This document shows, in pieces, positions 9,289 through 18,794 of a DNA stretch of 36,738 nt; the stretch's first letter is position 1, and each line of letters begins with the position of its first letter. Below the pieces are notes generated by a model. The model was not told the DNA's origin and made no database searches. It saw only the letters and a program-made list of their open reading frames with translations. This stretch comes from Magnetococcales bacterium. GTDB lineage: Bacteria; Pseudomonadota; Magnetococcia; Magnetococcales; Magnetaquicoccaceae. The translations under genes and the position numbers were made by a program. The stretch lies in contig JADFYY010000010.1 of assembly GCA_015232825.1 (NCBI GenBank), positions 1 to 36,738 on the forward strand, written 5' to 3'.

Positions 9289-10672
9289 TCTGGACGCCAC
9301 ATTTCTGGACGAATTGGCCACGGCGGTTGGGAGTGAACGCCTGCATGTCGGGGCCGCTCAGCGAGAGGCGTATGCTTGGGATAATACGGGGCGTCGGTTT
9401 TTGCCTCAAGCCGTTGTGTTGCCAGAAACGCAAGAGCAGGTTGCCGGGGTGTTGCGTGCGTGTCATCGAGCCCAAGTTCCTGTGGTGCCTCGCGGGGCTG
9501 GCACTGGGTGTGTGGGGGGGGGGTTGGCGGTTCAAGGGGGGGTGATTCTCTCGACGCAACGATTGAACCGCATCTTGATGGTTGCACCAGAAGACCGACT
9601 GGTTGTGGTGGAACCGGGTGTGGTCAATGCCGATTTACAGGCGTTCTTGTTGCCTCATGGACTGTTTTGGCCGCCAGATCCCTCTTCGGCCCGTTCTTGT
9701 ACCATTGGCGGCAATCTGGCCATGTGCGCGGCTGGACCCAATGCGGTGCGGTATGGTGTGACCCGGAATTGGGTGCTGGGTCTTGAGGTGGTTCTTGCTG
9801 ACGGCAGTTTGATGCGTACCGGTGGGTATACGACCAAGGGCGTGGTGGGCTATGACCTGACCCAACTCCTGATTGGTTCGGAAGGTACTTTGGCCGTGGT
9901 GGTAAAGGCCATCTTGAAATTGGCTCCACGACCAGAGGCGCGGCGATTGATGCGAGCCTCGTTTCGCACCATGGCGGCGGCGGCTCAGGCTGTGGCTGGC
10001 GTGATGAGTCGGGGTGATCCGCCAGCGGCGTTGGAGTTTTTGGATCCAGCCGCTTTGGAACTGTTGCGTGGTCAGGAAGTCGGTGTCGGTCATCCTCAGG
10101 CTCAGGCATTGTTGCTGTTGGAGGTGGTCGGATCATCCGAGGATGTGGATGGCAAGGCGCGTGAGATGATGGCCCGTATCGAGCCGTTTGATCCTCTGGA
10201 AACGCTGTTGGCTGCCAATGAGCAGGAGGCTAAACGGGTTTGGGCGGCCCGTTATGCCCTTTCTCCGACGTTGACCAAGATCGCGCCAAGACGGATCAAC
10301 GAGGATGTGGTGGTGCCGGTTTCGCGTTTGGCCAATTTGGTTGATGGATTGGCTGTCATTTCTTTAGAAACCGGGGTTACCATTGTCAGCTTCGGACATG
10401 CGGGCAATGGCAACATTCACGTCAACCTGTTGACCAATCCCGCAGATCCGGAACTTGAAAGGCGTGCCAAACAGGCGTTGGATCGGGTGTTTCGCTTGGT
10501 GCTTGATCTGAATGGAACCCTGTCTGGTGAACATGGGGTCGGCATCATGAAGCGGGATTATATCCATTGGGAGCTGGATCCATCTTCCTTGAAAATGCAT
10601 CAAAAGATCAAAAATCTTTTGGATCCCGTGGGGATTTTGAATCCTGGAAAGGTTTTTGTTGTAAACGATTGA
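9272..10672 (+). CDS. glcD: FAD-linked oxidase, glycolate oxidase subunit GlcD-like
   Basis: VVPRGAGTGCVGGGLAVQGGVILSTQRLNRI, SCTIGGNLAMCAAGPNAVRYGVTRNWVLGLEVVLADGS, FGHAGNGNIHVNLL, LSGEHGVGIMKRDYI; overlaps the end of the BON gene. Confidence 0.92.
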   Translation: MTAVSDLDATFLDELATAVGSERLHVGAAQREAYAWDNTGRRFLPQAVVLPETQEQVAGVLRACHRAQVPVVPRGAGTGCVGGGLAVQGGVILSTQRLNRILMVAPEDRLVVVEPGVVNADLQAFLLPHGLFWPPDPSSARSCTIGGNLAMCAAGPNAVRYGVTRNWVLGLEVVLADGSLMRTGGYTTKGVVGYDLTQLLIGSEGTLAVVVKAILKLAPRPEARRLMRASFRTMAAAAQAVAGVMSRGDPPAALEFLDPAALELLRGQEVGVGHPQAQALLLLEVVGSSEDVDGKAREMMARIEPFDPLETLLAANEQEAKRVWAARYALSPTLTKIAPRRINEDVVVPVSRLANLVDGLAVISLETGVTIVSFGHAGNGNIHVNLLTNPADPELERRAKQALDRVFRLVLDLNGTLSGEHGVGIMKRDYIHWELDPSSLKMHQKIKNLLDPVGILNPGKVFVVND

Positions 10673-10724
10673 CTTTTGCAGGGATATTCAAGTACTGTTT
10701 ACCCGTCTTTACCTGCATGGAGAA

Positions 10725-11177
10725 TTGATTATGAAAATCGCCGACATCCAATTGCCCGAAGGTTACAGACCCTCTGAGGACGAGGAGTTCATGTGTCCAA
10801 ATCAGAGGGCATTTTTCCGTAAACTGTTGCTGGAATGGGCTGAGCAACTACAAGAAGAAGCGGAAAAGACGGTCACCATCATGACCGAGGAGAAGGCCAT
10901 CTTTGCCGATCCAACGGATCGCGCCTCCTTGGAAACCGACCGTAATTTCGAGTTGCGTACCCGTGACCGGGAACGCAAGCTGATCTCCAAAATTAAGCGA
11001 ACCATTGAGGCCATCGAGGAAAATCAATATGGTTACTGCGAAGATTGTGGCGTGGAAATCGGTCTGCGTCGTCTGGAGGCCCGTCCCGTGACCGATCTTT
11101 GCATCACTTGCAAGACCGCTGCAGAACGTCAGGAAAAGGTAACCCGCGTCGTCGAAGATATCAACTTTGATACTTGA
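10725..11177 (+). CDS. dksA: RNA polymerase-binding protein DksA
   Basis: 150 aa; coiled-coil region plus zinc finger YGYCEDCGVEIGLRRLEARPVTDLCITCKT. Confidence 0.95.
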   Translation: MIMKIADIQLPEGYRPSEDEEFMCPNQRAFFRKLLLEWAEQLQEEAEKTVTIMTEEKAIFADPTDRASLETDRNFELRTRDRERKLISKIKRTIEAIEENQYGYCEDCGVEIGLRRLEARPVTDLCITCKTAAERQEKVTRVVEDINFDT

Positions 11178-11201
11178 TATCTCTCAATTTTTGTTGGTTT
11201 G

Positions 11202-11232
11202 TATGGGGTACTAAGAATACCCCATATCTTTT
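11202..11232 (+). terminator. Rho-independent terminator of dksA (possibly bidirectional)
   Basis: TATGGGGTA-ctaagaa-TACCCCATA followed by a T-rich tract. Confidence 0.8.
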
Positions 11233-11235
11233 GTG

Positions 11236-12972
11236 TTACCTCTGTTTCGATTGATCTTTTCCTTGCGAAAATATTTCCCGTGTAATTTCTTCTGAATAGG
11301 CCATCCAAAACGAATCATCGTTTGCCCCCTCCTGCGACGGAATCTTTAAATGGGAGGTGGGTTTTGTTTCGATGATCCATTCTGGGGTCGCCACACCGTC
11401 AGGCGAGATGCTGTTTGGTTGGTTTTTCAAATGGGATTCGGGTTTTGTCTCGATGATCCATTCTGGGGTTGCCACATCCGACGGGATGGAACCGTGTGGT
11501 TTTTTGATCACCCCGTCCTCTGTTATTCCTTGAAACTCTCCTCGGTCCCAAGCCGTCAATCGGGCGGCAATGGTCTGTTCCAAAGCTTGCGTATCCTGCT
11601 CCTCTTGTGGGTCTGCCAACACATCCGAGCCAAGGGTGACAAAAAAGGCTCCGACTGCATTGCGCAATTCCGCATAAGCGACATCCCGCCGTGTCGTGGC
11701 GGTGATCCGTTCAGCCTCCCGATGAATCAAGTCGAGTTCGTTCATCGAGGTCGCTTGCTGTCCAGCCTGAGCATGCTTGTAAGCCCGTTCGTTGACGTCG
11801 CTCAAGGCACGGGCTGTCTCATATTCCTCTTTGGCTTGCAGCAGACGTCGATAACCAACATGAACTTGGGCCAGTACGCTGATGCTTAAGGAGCGTCGCA
11901 TCCACTCTTGGTGTTCTTCCTGAGAACGGGAGACGGCAATCTGGGATGGGGCGGTGATTAGGTTCAATAGATTCCAAACCAGTTTAACGCCGGATTCTGC
12001 CCAGACATGATTGATATAAGCGTCTCCACTGTTATACTCCCGCGAACTCTTGAACTCCACGCCCGGTAGCATGCGCAACATCTCTTTGTAGGTTTCCAGG
12101 GATTGAATTCGAGCCTGATAATCCTTCTCACGCAGTTCGGGTCTTTGCTGCAGAGCCAATCTTTCCAAACGCTCCAAAGATGGAAATTGCTCAAGATCCG
12201 GTAACGGGGACTCCTTGGGTGCGGTTAGCTCAAAGGTGTCGCCTGGATTGATGTTCATCAATTCTGCCAACGTTACCTTGGCTCCTGATAATCCTTTCCA
12301 ACTCTCTTGAATCTGTTGCCAAGTTTTCAACAACATCCTTTGATAATCCAAGAGCTGCATAGGAGGCTGTAGACGTTGACGTTCCGCTTCCCTAGCATTG
12401 TTGAGAGCCATTCGTACCCGGTTTAAGAGCGGATCCATCTGAGATTGCAGATGCTGGGCCGCCCAGGCGCGCCAAAAGGTGGTTTGCACATCCTGGATTA
12501 AATGATGGGCTGCTTTGCGACGCAACTCTTGTGCAATCAACACGCGGTCTGTCTGTTGGCGGGTGTGCAGATAACTGACACCAAAATCCAGGATATTCCA
12601 GGCCACGGAAAGGGAGTTGGAACTCTCAAACAGATTTTGTGACTCTGTGGTGAGTCGGTTCCGTTCTTCATGCTTGGAGGTCAGTGCCAAGGAGGGTAAT
12701 TGATGATACGATGCAACATTGGTCAGACCCTGAGCTAGGGCAACGTCCATGGCCTTGACCCGTGTGGCCAGATGATAACGAATGGCCCGCGCCATCGCTG
12801 TTTCGAGCGTTACCGGGCCAGGAGGAAGGGGAGGGGTGGCAAAAATGGCTTCCTGGTCGGCAACAATGCGCTCTTCTCTCTCCTCGACAGTTAGCGGGAC
12901 GGGCAAAGTTGCACACCCGCCTAAACCGGCGACAAAAAAGAGGATTAATCCCTTAGAATGGAAACAAAACAT
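11236..12972 (-). CDS. TolC family outer membrane protein
   Basis: Lipobox-like GLGGCATLP; TolC-type repeats (VTLETAMARAIRYHLATRVKAMDVALAQGLTNVASYHQLPSLALTSKHEERN; LERLALQQRPELREKDYQARIQSLETYKEMLRMLPGVEF). Confidence 0.85.
   Translation of the reverse strand: MFCFHSKGLILFFVAGLGGCATLPVPLTVEEREERIVADQEAIFATPPLPPGPVTLETAMARAIRYHLATRVKAMDVALAQGLTNVASYHQLPSLALTSKHEERNRLTTESQNLFESSNSLSVAWNILDFGVSYLHTRQQTDRVLIAQELRRKAAHHLIQDVQTTFWRAWAAQHLQSQMDPLLNRVRMALNNAREAERQRLQPPMQLLDYQRMLLKTWQQIQESWKGLSGAKVTLAELMNINPGDTFELTAPKESPLPDLEQFPSLERLERLALQQRPELREKDYQARIQSLETYKEMLRMLPGVEFKSSREYNSGDAYINHVWAESGVKLVWNLLNLITAPSQIAVSRSQEEHQEWMRRSLSISVLAQVHVGYRRLLQAKEEYETARALSDVNERAYKHAQAGQQATSMNELDLIHREAERITATTRRDVAYAELRNAVGAFFVTLGSDVLADPQEEQDTQALEQTIAARLTAWDRGEFQGITEDGVIKKPHGSIPSDVATPEWIIETKPESHLKNQPNSISPDGVATPEWIIETKPTSHLKIPSQEGANDDSFWMAYSEEITREIFSQGKDQSKQR
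11348..11479 (-). repeat. Two-copy in-frame tandem repeat, 81-bp period, in the C-terminus of the TolC-family ORF
   Basis: aaatgggaggtgggttttgtttcgatgatccattctggggtcgccacacc and aaatgggattcgggttttgtctcgatgatccattctggggttgccacatc; encodes VATPEWIIETKP(E/T)SHLK twice. Confidence 0.9.
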
Positions 12973-13070
12973 GCATGATCCTTCGTTTTAGTTTGTCATC
13001 CGTGTCACATTCCATTTGCGACCAGAATTCTCCTGCATTCCAGATGCCATTTTTTTTTACATGGTAAAAT

Positions 13071-13167
13071 AAAATGGACAGTTTAATCAATTCATTGATT
13101 TTTAAGAGGATGCCAGTAAAAACGCCCAATGCATCGATCCTCTGTTTGTTACGAAAATGGACAGTTT
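13071..13167. repeat. Direct repeat AAAATGGACAGTTT, two copies (13071-13084 and 13154-13167), in the intergenic region
   Basis: Exact 14-bp match read by eye, 83-bp spacing. Confidence 0.75.
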
Positions 13168-13291
13168 CATATCCCGAATTGTAAATATTTTAATTTATTG
13201 TTTGAAAAACGCAATGTTACGTATTATTTTTAATTGGCCTTCATATTGCTCTATACTGTCTTAAGTTCAAGAAAAACCTCTTTTATTTGGA

Positions 13292-14062
13292 GTGCGCACC
13301 ATGGATCAAGTCAATCAATTCACTCATTCCCGTCTGCCCAATCGGTTGCGGGCTGCTTTGTGCGTTGGTGCCATTTTGGCTTCCGGGTCATTAGCCCATG
13401 CTGAAAATCTGATTGTTTTTAAGGCCGTTGGCGTTTCCCTGACTGTCGGGCAGTCTCTGGATGGCTCGCAACCTTTGCATCTCAAGGCTGGCGAAAAGGT
13501 GGAGATGATCGCTGCCAATGGCCGTATGATCAAGCTGTCCGGTCCTTATGATCAAGCCCCGGCTCCAGAGGGTTCCAACAAGGGCGAGAGCCTTGCCACC
13601 TCCTTGAAAGCCATGGTCGCTTCCAATGCAGAAGACTCCTCTGGCATGGGAATCACCCGGTCCGCCACTTCGGTTCTGCAATCAGGCGGGAAGGGGTGGA
13701 TCCCAGAACCTTGGCTCATCAATGTCACCCTTTCTGGTAACCACTGTCAGCGGGTGGGACAACCGGTTGTCTTTTGGCGTCCTGAAAGCGAACGGGAGTC
13801 GCAAGTCCGTTTGTCAGTCGATGGGGATTCCTGGATCGCCAAGACCAATTGGCCTGCGGGAGCCGAAAAATTGGCACCACCAGCCTCGATGCCTTTTCAT
13901 GATGGCGGGGTCTATCAGATCACTCTGGATAATGCCGTCAAGAGCGACTTGACCATGACACTGATTCCAGCACAGGTGACGGCCATCCCGGTCATGGCCG
14001 CATGGATGCAAGAGAGCGGATGCCATGCTCAATCCATGGCCTTGCTGCGGACCCTTAAATGA
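13292..14062 (+). CDS. Secreted hypothetical protein upstream of a CHASE2 cyclase
   Basis: N-terminal signal-like LRAALCVGAILASGSLAHAEN; 256 aa; likely same transcription unit as the next gene. Confidence 0.7.
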   Translation: MRTMDQVNQFTHSRLPNRLRAALCVGAILASGSLAHAENLIVFKAVGVSLTVGQSLDGSQPLHLKAGEKVEMIAANGRMIKLSGPYDQAPAPEGSNKGESLATSLKAMVASNAEDSSGMGITRSATSVLQSGGKGWIPEPWLINVTLSGNHCQRVGQPVVFWRPESERESQVRLSVDGDSWIAKTNWPAGAEKLAPPASMPFHDGGVYQITLDNAVKSDLTMTLIPAQVTAIPVMAAWMQESGCHAQSMALLRTLK

Positions 14063-14094
14063 TGCAAACCATTGTCACTCACAAACAGGCCTGA

Positions 14095-16059
14095 ATGCGC
14101 ACCGGGGGGCTGCGGGGGGCCTGGATTCTTGCCGTTTTCGTGACTTTGTCCGCCTTGCTGGGGTGGGGCAGTGTGCAACATTTGGCGATTTTGCGCATGA
14201 TTGAGCAATGGGTTGGCGATTTGCGCATCGCCACCTTGCAGCCCCTTGAACCCCAGCATCCAGAGATCATTGTGGTTGCCATTACCGAAGAGACGCTGGA
14301 ACAGTTCCCATACCGCGCTCCCATTGATCGGAAATTTTTGAGCGACCTCTTGCAGACCTTGGAACAACGTAAAGCCAAGGCCATTTTTTTGGATATCTTG
14401 TTGGATCAACCGACCGAACAAGAAAAAGATACCGCATTGCGTACCACATTGCGCCAAATGCGTATTCCCACAGTGGTCAGTTATATTTATGGCCAAAGTT
14501 TCTTGACGGACAAGCAGACCGAATTTTTGAATGAATTCGTACCGGTTGCTCAACGGGGCATGGCCAATCTGGTCAAGGACCGCTTTGACAACACGGTACG
14601 CTGGATCTATCCAGGCAATGATGGCCCGGATGGGTATTTGCTGGGTGTGGCCGGTCTGCTGGTTAAACATCTGGGAGTTGAGCCCCCACGAGAACAGATC
14701 TCCATGGATTGGCATGGACGACCCGATTTCAACACCGAACCCTTTGTGATTTATCCCGCTCATCTGGTTCCTATGTTGCCTGCAGAGTGGTTTGCTGGCA
14801 AAATTATGATGATCGGCGCGGATCTCTCTCTCACCGACCGCCACCGTACCCCATTTTCAGCTGTGGCCCCCATTGGCACGGGACTCTATCAGTTTGGCAC
14901 CCCTGGTGTGGTAATTCACGCCCATGCCGTAGCCCAGCTTTTGCGTCAACAAGATTCTGTCGCTTTGAGTGGCACAATGCAGAGTGTTTTGATGCTTGGA
15001 GCTGCGACCGTTGGTGTTTTGTGGGCCATTTCCACATTGGCTCTTGTCCCCCGTTTGCTCATGGCATTGGTCACAACGATTTTGTATTGGGTGGCGGGAT
15101 TCCAGATTTTTCATCAAGGTGGTCCGCTTTTACCGTTGCTTGCACCTACCTTGGCTTTTGTCCTGGCTTTGGCATCTGGGGAGTTGTATCTCGGACGGGA
15201 AGATCGGGAACAAAGAAAATTTATCAAAAATGCCTTTAGTCGCTACCTAGCACCAACGGTGGTGGAGCAACTCCTCAACAATCGGGACTCCTTACGTCTC
15301 GGTGGTGAACGGCGGGAGATGACTTTCTTGTTTACAGATGTTGCTGATTTTACTACATTTTCCGAGAAAGTGGATGCTACTGCATTGACCCACTTGTTGA
15401 ATCAGTATTTAAATGGTTTGTGCCAAGTGATTTTGCGTCACGAGGGGACGGTGATCAATTTTATTGGGGATGCGGTGTTCGCCCTGTTCGGCGCGCCAGC
15501 CCGTCAGGCCGATCACCCAGCCAGGGCCATGGCTTGCGCCTTGGAGATGGATCTTTTTGCCCTATCTTTTCAGCAACAGATGCGCCAACAAGGGATTGAT
15601 TTTGGCATCACCCGGATTGGTGTCCATACCGGCTATGCCGCCATTGGCAACATGGGTTCGGAAGATCGTTTTCAGTACACCTCTTTGGGAGACGCGGTCA
15701 ACATTGCCGCTCGTCTGGAGGGATTCAACAAGTATATCGGCAGTCGGGTTGCCGTTTCCGAAGAGACGGCCAGTCGTTGTGTCCATCTGCCCGCCCGTCC
15801 CATAGCGGCGGTGATTTTGAAGGGCAAGACCTTGCCTATCACGGTTTTTGAACCTTTAACCCAAGAGCGGGCCACATCTCCGGCCATTCAACGGTATCGA
15901 GAGGCCTATTCCTTGTTGGAAATGGGTCATCCTGAAGCGTCTATGCCGCTGTTTCAAGAGTTGGCCAACGGGGACACACCAGATCCGTGCGCGGTGTTTC
16001 ATCTTGCCCGTATCGAAGGGGGTGCGCAAAATACCGCTGTGCGTATGGAATCCAAATAA
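14095..16059 (+). CDS. CHASE2 domain-containing class III adenylate/guanylate cyclase
   Basis: CHASE2-like N-terminus with transmembrane segments, then cyclase motifs MTFLFTDVADFTTFSEK, INFIGDAVFALFGAP, RIGVHTGYAAIGNMGSEDRFQYTSLGDAVNIAARLE. Confidence 0.9.
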   Translation: MRTGGLRGAWILAVFVTLSALLGWGSVQHLAILRMIEQWVGDLRIATLQPLEPQHPEIIVVAITEETLEQFPYRAPIDRKFLSDLLQTLEQRKAKAIFLDILLDQPTEQEKDTALRTTLRQMRIPTVVSYIYGQSFLTDKQTEFLNEFVPVAQRGMANLVKDRFDNTVRWIYPGNDGPDGYLLGVAGLLVKHLGVEPPREQISMDWHGRPDFNTEPFVIYPAHLVPMLPAEWFAGKIMMIGADLSLTDRHRTPFSAVAPIGTGLYQFGTPGVVIHAHAVAQLLRQQDSVALSGTMQSVLMLGAATVGVLWAISTLALVPRLLMALVTTILYWVAGFQIFHQGGPLLPLLAPTLAFVLALASGELYLGREDREQRKFIKNAFSRYLAPTVVEQLLNNRDSLRLGGERREMTFLFTDVADFTTFSEKVDATALTHLLNQYLNGLCQVILRHEGTVINFIGDAVFALFGAPARQADHPARAMACALEMDLFALSFQQQMRQQGIDFGITRIGVHTGYAAIGNMGSEDRFQYTSLGDAVNIAARLEGFNKYIGSRVAVSEETASRCVHLPARPIAAVILKGKTLPITVFEPLTQERATSPAIQRYREAYSLLEMGHPEASMPLFQELANGDTPDPCAVFHLARIEGGAQNTAVRMESK

Positions 16060-16252
16060 GACCTTCACCCCTGCCGACTTTTTTTTGACGCCTCTTTGTC
16101 TGCAACCTTTTTGACAATCAAGAACAACGAATTGAAATGATTGAATTATAGAAGCGGCATAGTTATTGCAACTTTCTATAACAGGATTAACAATGGTCAG
16201 CGTGACCTCAATTTTTTCTTGATCGTAAACTTAGAAACATAAGGATGTTGAC

Positions 16253-18604
16253 ATGAGCAAAATAATCGGTATTGATTTGGGCACCACTAATTCTTGCGTG
16301 TCCGTGTTGGAAAATGGCGAAGCCATTGTTCTTGCGAACATGGAAGGTGGACGGACCACCCCTTCCATGGTGGCGTATGCCGCAGATGGGGAGCGTCGGG
16401 TGGGGCAGACTGCCAAACGGCAGATGGTGGTCAACCCGGAAAATACGTTGTTTGCGATCAAACGTCTCATGGGCCGCCGCTTCAATGACCCGATCATTCA
16501 ACGGGAGAAAAAGATGGTCGCCTACAAGATCATCGAATTGGACAACGGTGATGCTGGGGTGGAGGTTTGGGGACAGAAAATGGCTCCTGCGGAGGTGTCG
16601 GCCATTATTTTGCAAAAAATGAAAAAAATCGCCGAGGAGTCTTTAGGTGAAACCGTTCGGGATGCGGTGATCACGGTGCCAGCCTATTTTACTGAGGCCC
16701 AACGGCAAGCCACGCGCGACGCTGGACGCATTGCTGGATTGAATGTGCAACGCATCATTAACGAACCGACCGCCGCTGCATTGGCCTATGGATTGGAAAA
16801 GGATGAGGGTAAAACCATCGCGGTTTTCGATCTGGGCGGAGGCACGTTTGATATCTCTATTCTGGAGATCGGCGAGGGGGTTTTTCAGGTCAAGGCCACC
16901 AACGGGGATACTTTCCTGGGGGGAGAGGATTTTGATCAATGCGTCATCAATTATGTGGCGGAAGAGTTTATGCAGATCCATCATATGGATCCGCGTCTGG
17001 ATAAGGAGGCGTTGCAGCGGATCAAGGAAGCTGTAGAAGTCGCGCGGATCGAGTTATCCACCAGTCTGCGTACCGAGATCAATTTGCCCTTTTTGTGCTT
17101 TGATGCGACCGGTCCCAAAAATTTGCGTCTGACCCTGACACGTTCCAAATTGGAAGAGTTGGTGGATGAGTTGATTCAACGGACCATGCTTCCTTGTGCC
17201 GCAGCACTCAAGGATGCAGGAATCGGCGTGGAGGCCATTGATGAGGTCATTTTGGCGGGTGGCATGACCCGTATGCCCAAGATCCGTCAGGCCGTTGCCA
17301 ATTTCTTTGGCATGGAACCGCGTGTGGGGGTCAATCCCGATGAGATTGTGGCCATGGGAGCCGCTATTCAAGGAGGAGTGCTGGGTGGCGAGATTCGCGA
17401 TGTATTGTTGTTGGATGTCACGCCATTATCCTTTGGTATCGAGACCAAAGGGGGAATTTTCAATGTGTTGATTCCCAAAAATGAAACCATTCCTTGTTTG
17501 TTCACCAAGACCTTTTCCACGGTCATGGACAACCAGAAATTTGCCACGGTGCGGGTGGCTCAGGGAGAGCGAGCGGTTTTTAATGCCAATCATTTCTTGG
17601 GCGAGTTTACCCTGGATGGCATTCCCGCCGCACCACGCGGCACGCCAAGGATTGAGGTCTCTTTTGTTGTCGATGCCGATGGCATGGTCAAGGCCACGGC
17701 CTTTGATAAGGCTACAGGCCGGGAACAATCCATTCGCGTCAAGGTGTCGGGTGGTTTGACAGAGCAAGAGATCCAGAGAATGATCCAAGATGCCAAGCTG
17801 CATGCCGAGGAGGATGCGAAGAAACAACGGATGGTGCAGATGATCAATCAGGCGGATGGCACTTTGTATAAGGTAAAGCAGTTTTTAGCGGCAAATGCGC
17901 CAACCATGGAGGAGTCGTTACGGGAGTCGTTGGTGGCTGGCATGCAGAGATTACAGGTTGCCATGGAGGATGGTGCCAATCTGAATGAAATCTCCGAGGT
18001 ATCCAGGATTCTACTCTCCATGATCACGGTCACGTCTGCCACCCCGGTCAGTGAACCAGAGGTTGTTGAATCTGTTAATACGGAAGCTGTCTCTGCCCCG
18101 ACTGAGGAGATTGTGACTAAAGTCGAGGTTGCCCAAGAAGAGGTTATCCTCACTGAAGAGAGCGTAGAGGAGAGTGTTGCACCAGAGGTGGTCTCTCAAG
18201 AGGCGGAAATCCCAGAGAGCCAGCCATTCAGTTATGCGCATGTGGTTGATATCCAGGAGGAACTCCCAGATGAGTCACGCATCGACGCAGAGGCGGAAAC
18301 CATGGATCGGGCATTTGATGCCATTTCTGACATGGAGGATGATTTTTCCACCATGATGGATTTGGAGATGCCTCTTGGTGAGACGATCTCCGCAGAAGAG
18401 CAGGAAGCTGAAGATTTGCGTCTGTTTGCCAGTTTTGTCGCCAATCCGTTGGAGGCCTTGCCAGAAGATGAGAGGACGACAGAGGCTGAGGTGGTCAGCA
18501 TGGTGCAGATGGCTGAGGAGATTTTGCAGCGTCAACCCATGCCTGTTCTGGCCGCAACCATGGCCGAGGAAGAGGAAGTGGAGTGGATGGCTTTGGCCAG
18601 TTGA
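16253..18604 (+). CDS. dnaK: DnaK/Hsp70 chaperone with an extended acidic C-terminus
   Basis: IIGIDLGTTNSCVSVLENGEAIVLANMEGGRTTPS, VITVPAYFTEAQRQATRDAGRIAGLNVQRIINEPTAAALAYG, FDLGGGTFDISIL; 783 aa with a Glu-rich tail after about residue 600. Confidence 0.92.
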   Translation: MSKIIGIDLGTTNSCVSVLENGEAIVLANMEGGRTTPSMVAYAADGERRVGQTAKRQMVVNPENTLFAIKRLMGRRFNDPIIQREKKMVAYKIIELDNGDAGVEVWGQKMAPAEVSAIILQKMKKIAEESLGETVRDAVITVPAYFTEAQRQATRDAGRIAGLNVQRIINEPTAAALAYGLEKDEGKTIAVFDLGGGTFDISILEIGEGVFQVKATNGDTFLGGEDFDQCVINYVAEEFMQIHHMDPRLDKEALQRIKEAVEVARIELSTSLRTEINLPFLCFDATGPKNLRLTLTRSKLEELVDELIQRTMLPCAAALKDAGIGVEAIDEVILAGGMTRMPKIRQAVANFFGMEPRVGVNPDEIVAMGAAIQGGVLGGEIRDVLLLDVTPLSFGIETKGGIFNVLIPKNETIPCLFTKTFSTVMDNQKFATVRVAQGERAVFNANHFLGEFTLDGIPAAPRGTPRIEVSFVVDADGMVKATAFDKATGREQSIRVKVSGGLTEQEIQRMIQDAKLHAEEDAKKQRMVQMINQADGTLYKVKQFLAANAPTMEESLRESLVAGMQRLQVAMEDGANLNEISEVSRILLSMITVTSATPVSEPEVVESVNTEAVSAPTEEIVTKVEVAQEEVILTEESVEESVAPEVVSQEAEIPESQPFSYAHVVDIQEELPDESRIDAEAETMDRAFDAISDMEDDFSTMMDLEMPLGETISAEEQEAEDLRLFASFVANPLEALPEDERTTEAEVVSMVQMAEEILQRQPMPVLAATMAEEEEVEWMALAS

Positions 18605-18614
18605 TGTTTTTAGG

Positions 18615-18651
18615 GTCCGGGAGAATGAACGTTCTCCCGGACTTTTGGTTT
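18615..18651 (+). terminator. Rho-independent terminator of the dnaK-like gene
   Basis: GTCCGGGAGAA-tgaacg-TTCTCCCGGAC followed by TTTTGGTTT. Confidence 0.9.
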
Positions 18652-18794
18652 ATGTCTTACCAAATGATGAGGTCTGGAGAAACCAGCAACGTGGCCGTAT
18701 ACCCCGCCGCACAAATTGGTTAGTTGAAGCATAACAGCTTGCCACGCTACAAGAAAACATTACATATTCATCTTTTTTTCACATCCAGGGAATT

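Noticed and set aside
9087-9587. Overlapping 155-170 aa minus-strand ORFs opposite the BON/glcD junction
   Set aside because: Opposite-frame artefacts of GC-rich coding sequence
14029-14844. 271-aa minus-strand ORF opposite the CHASE2 cyclase
   Set aside because: Shadow ORF: fully antisense to a well-supported coding region and with no recognisable domain
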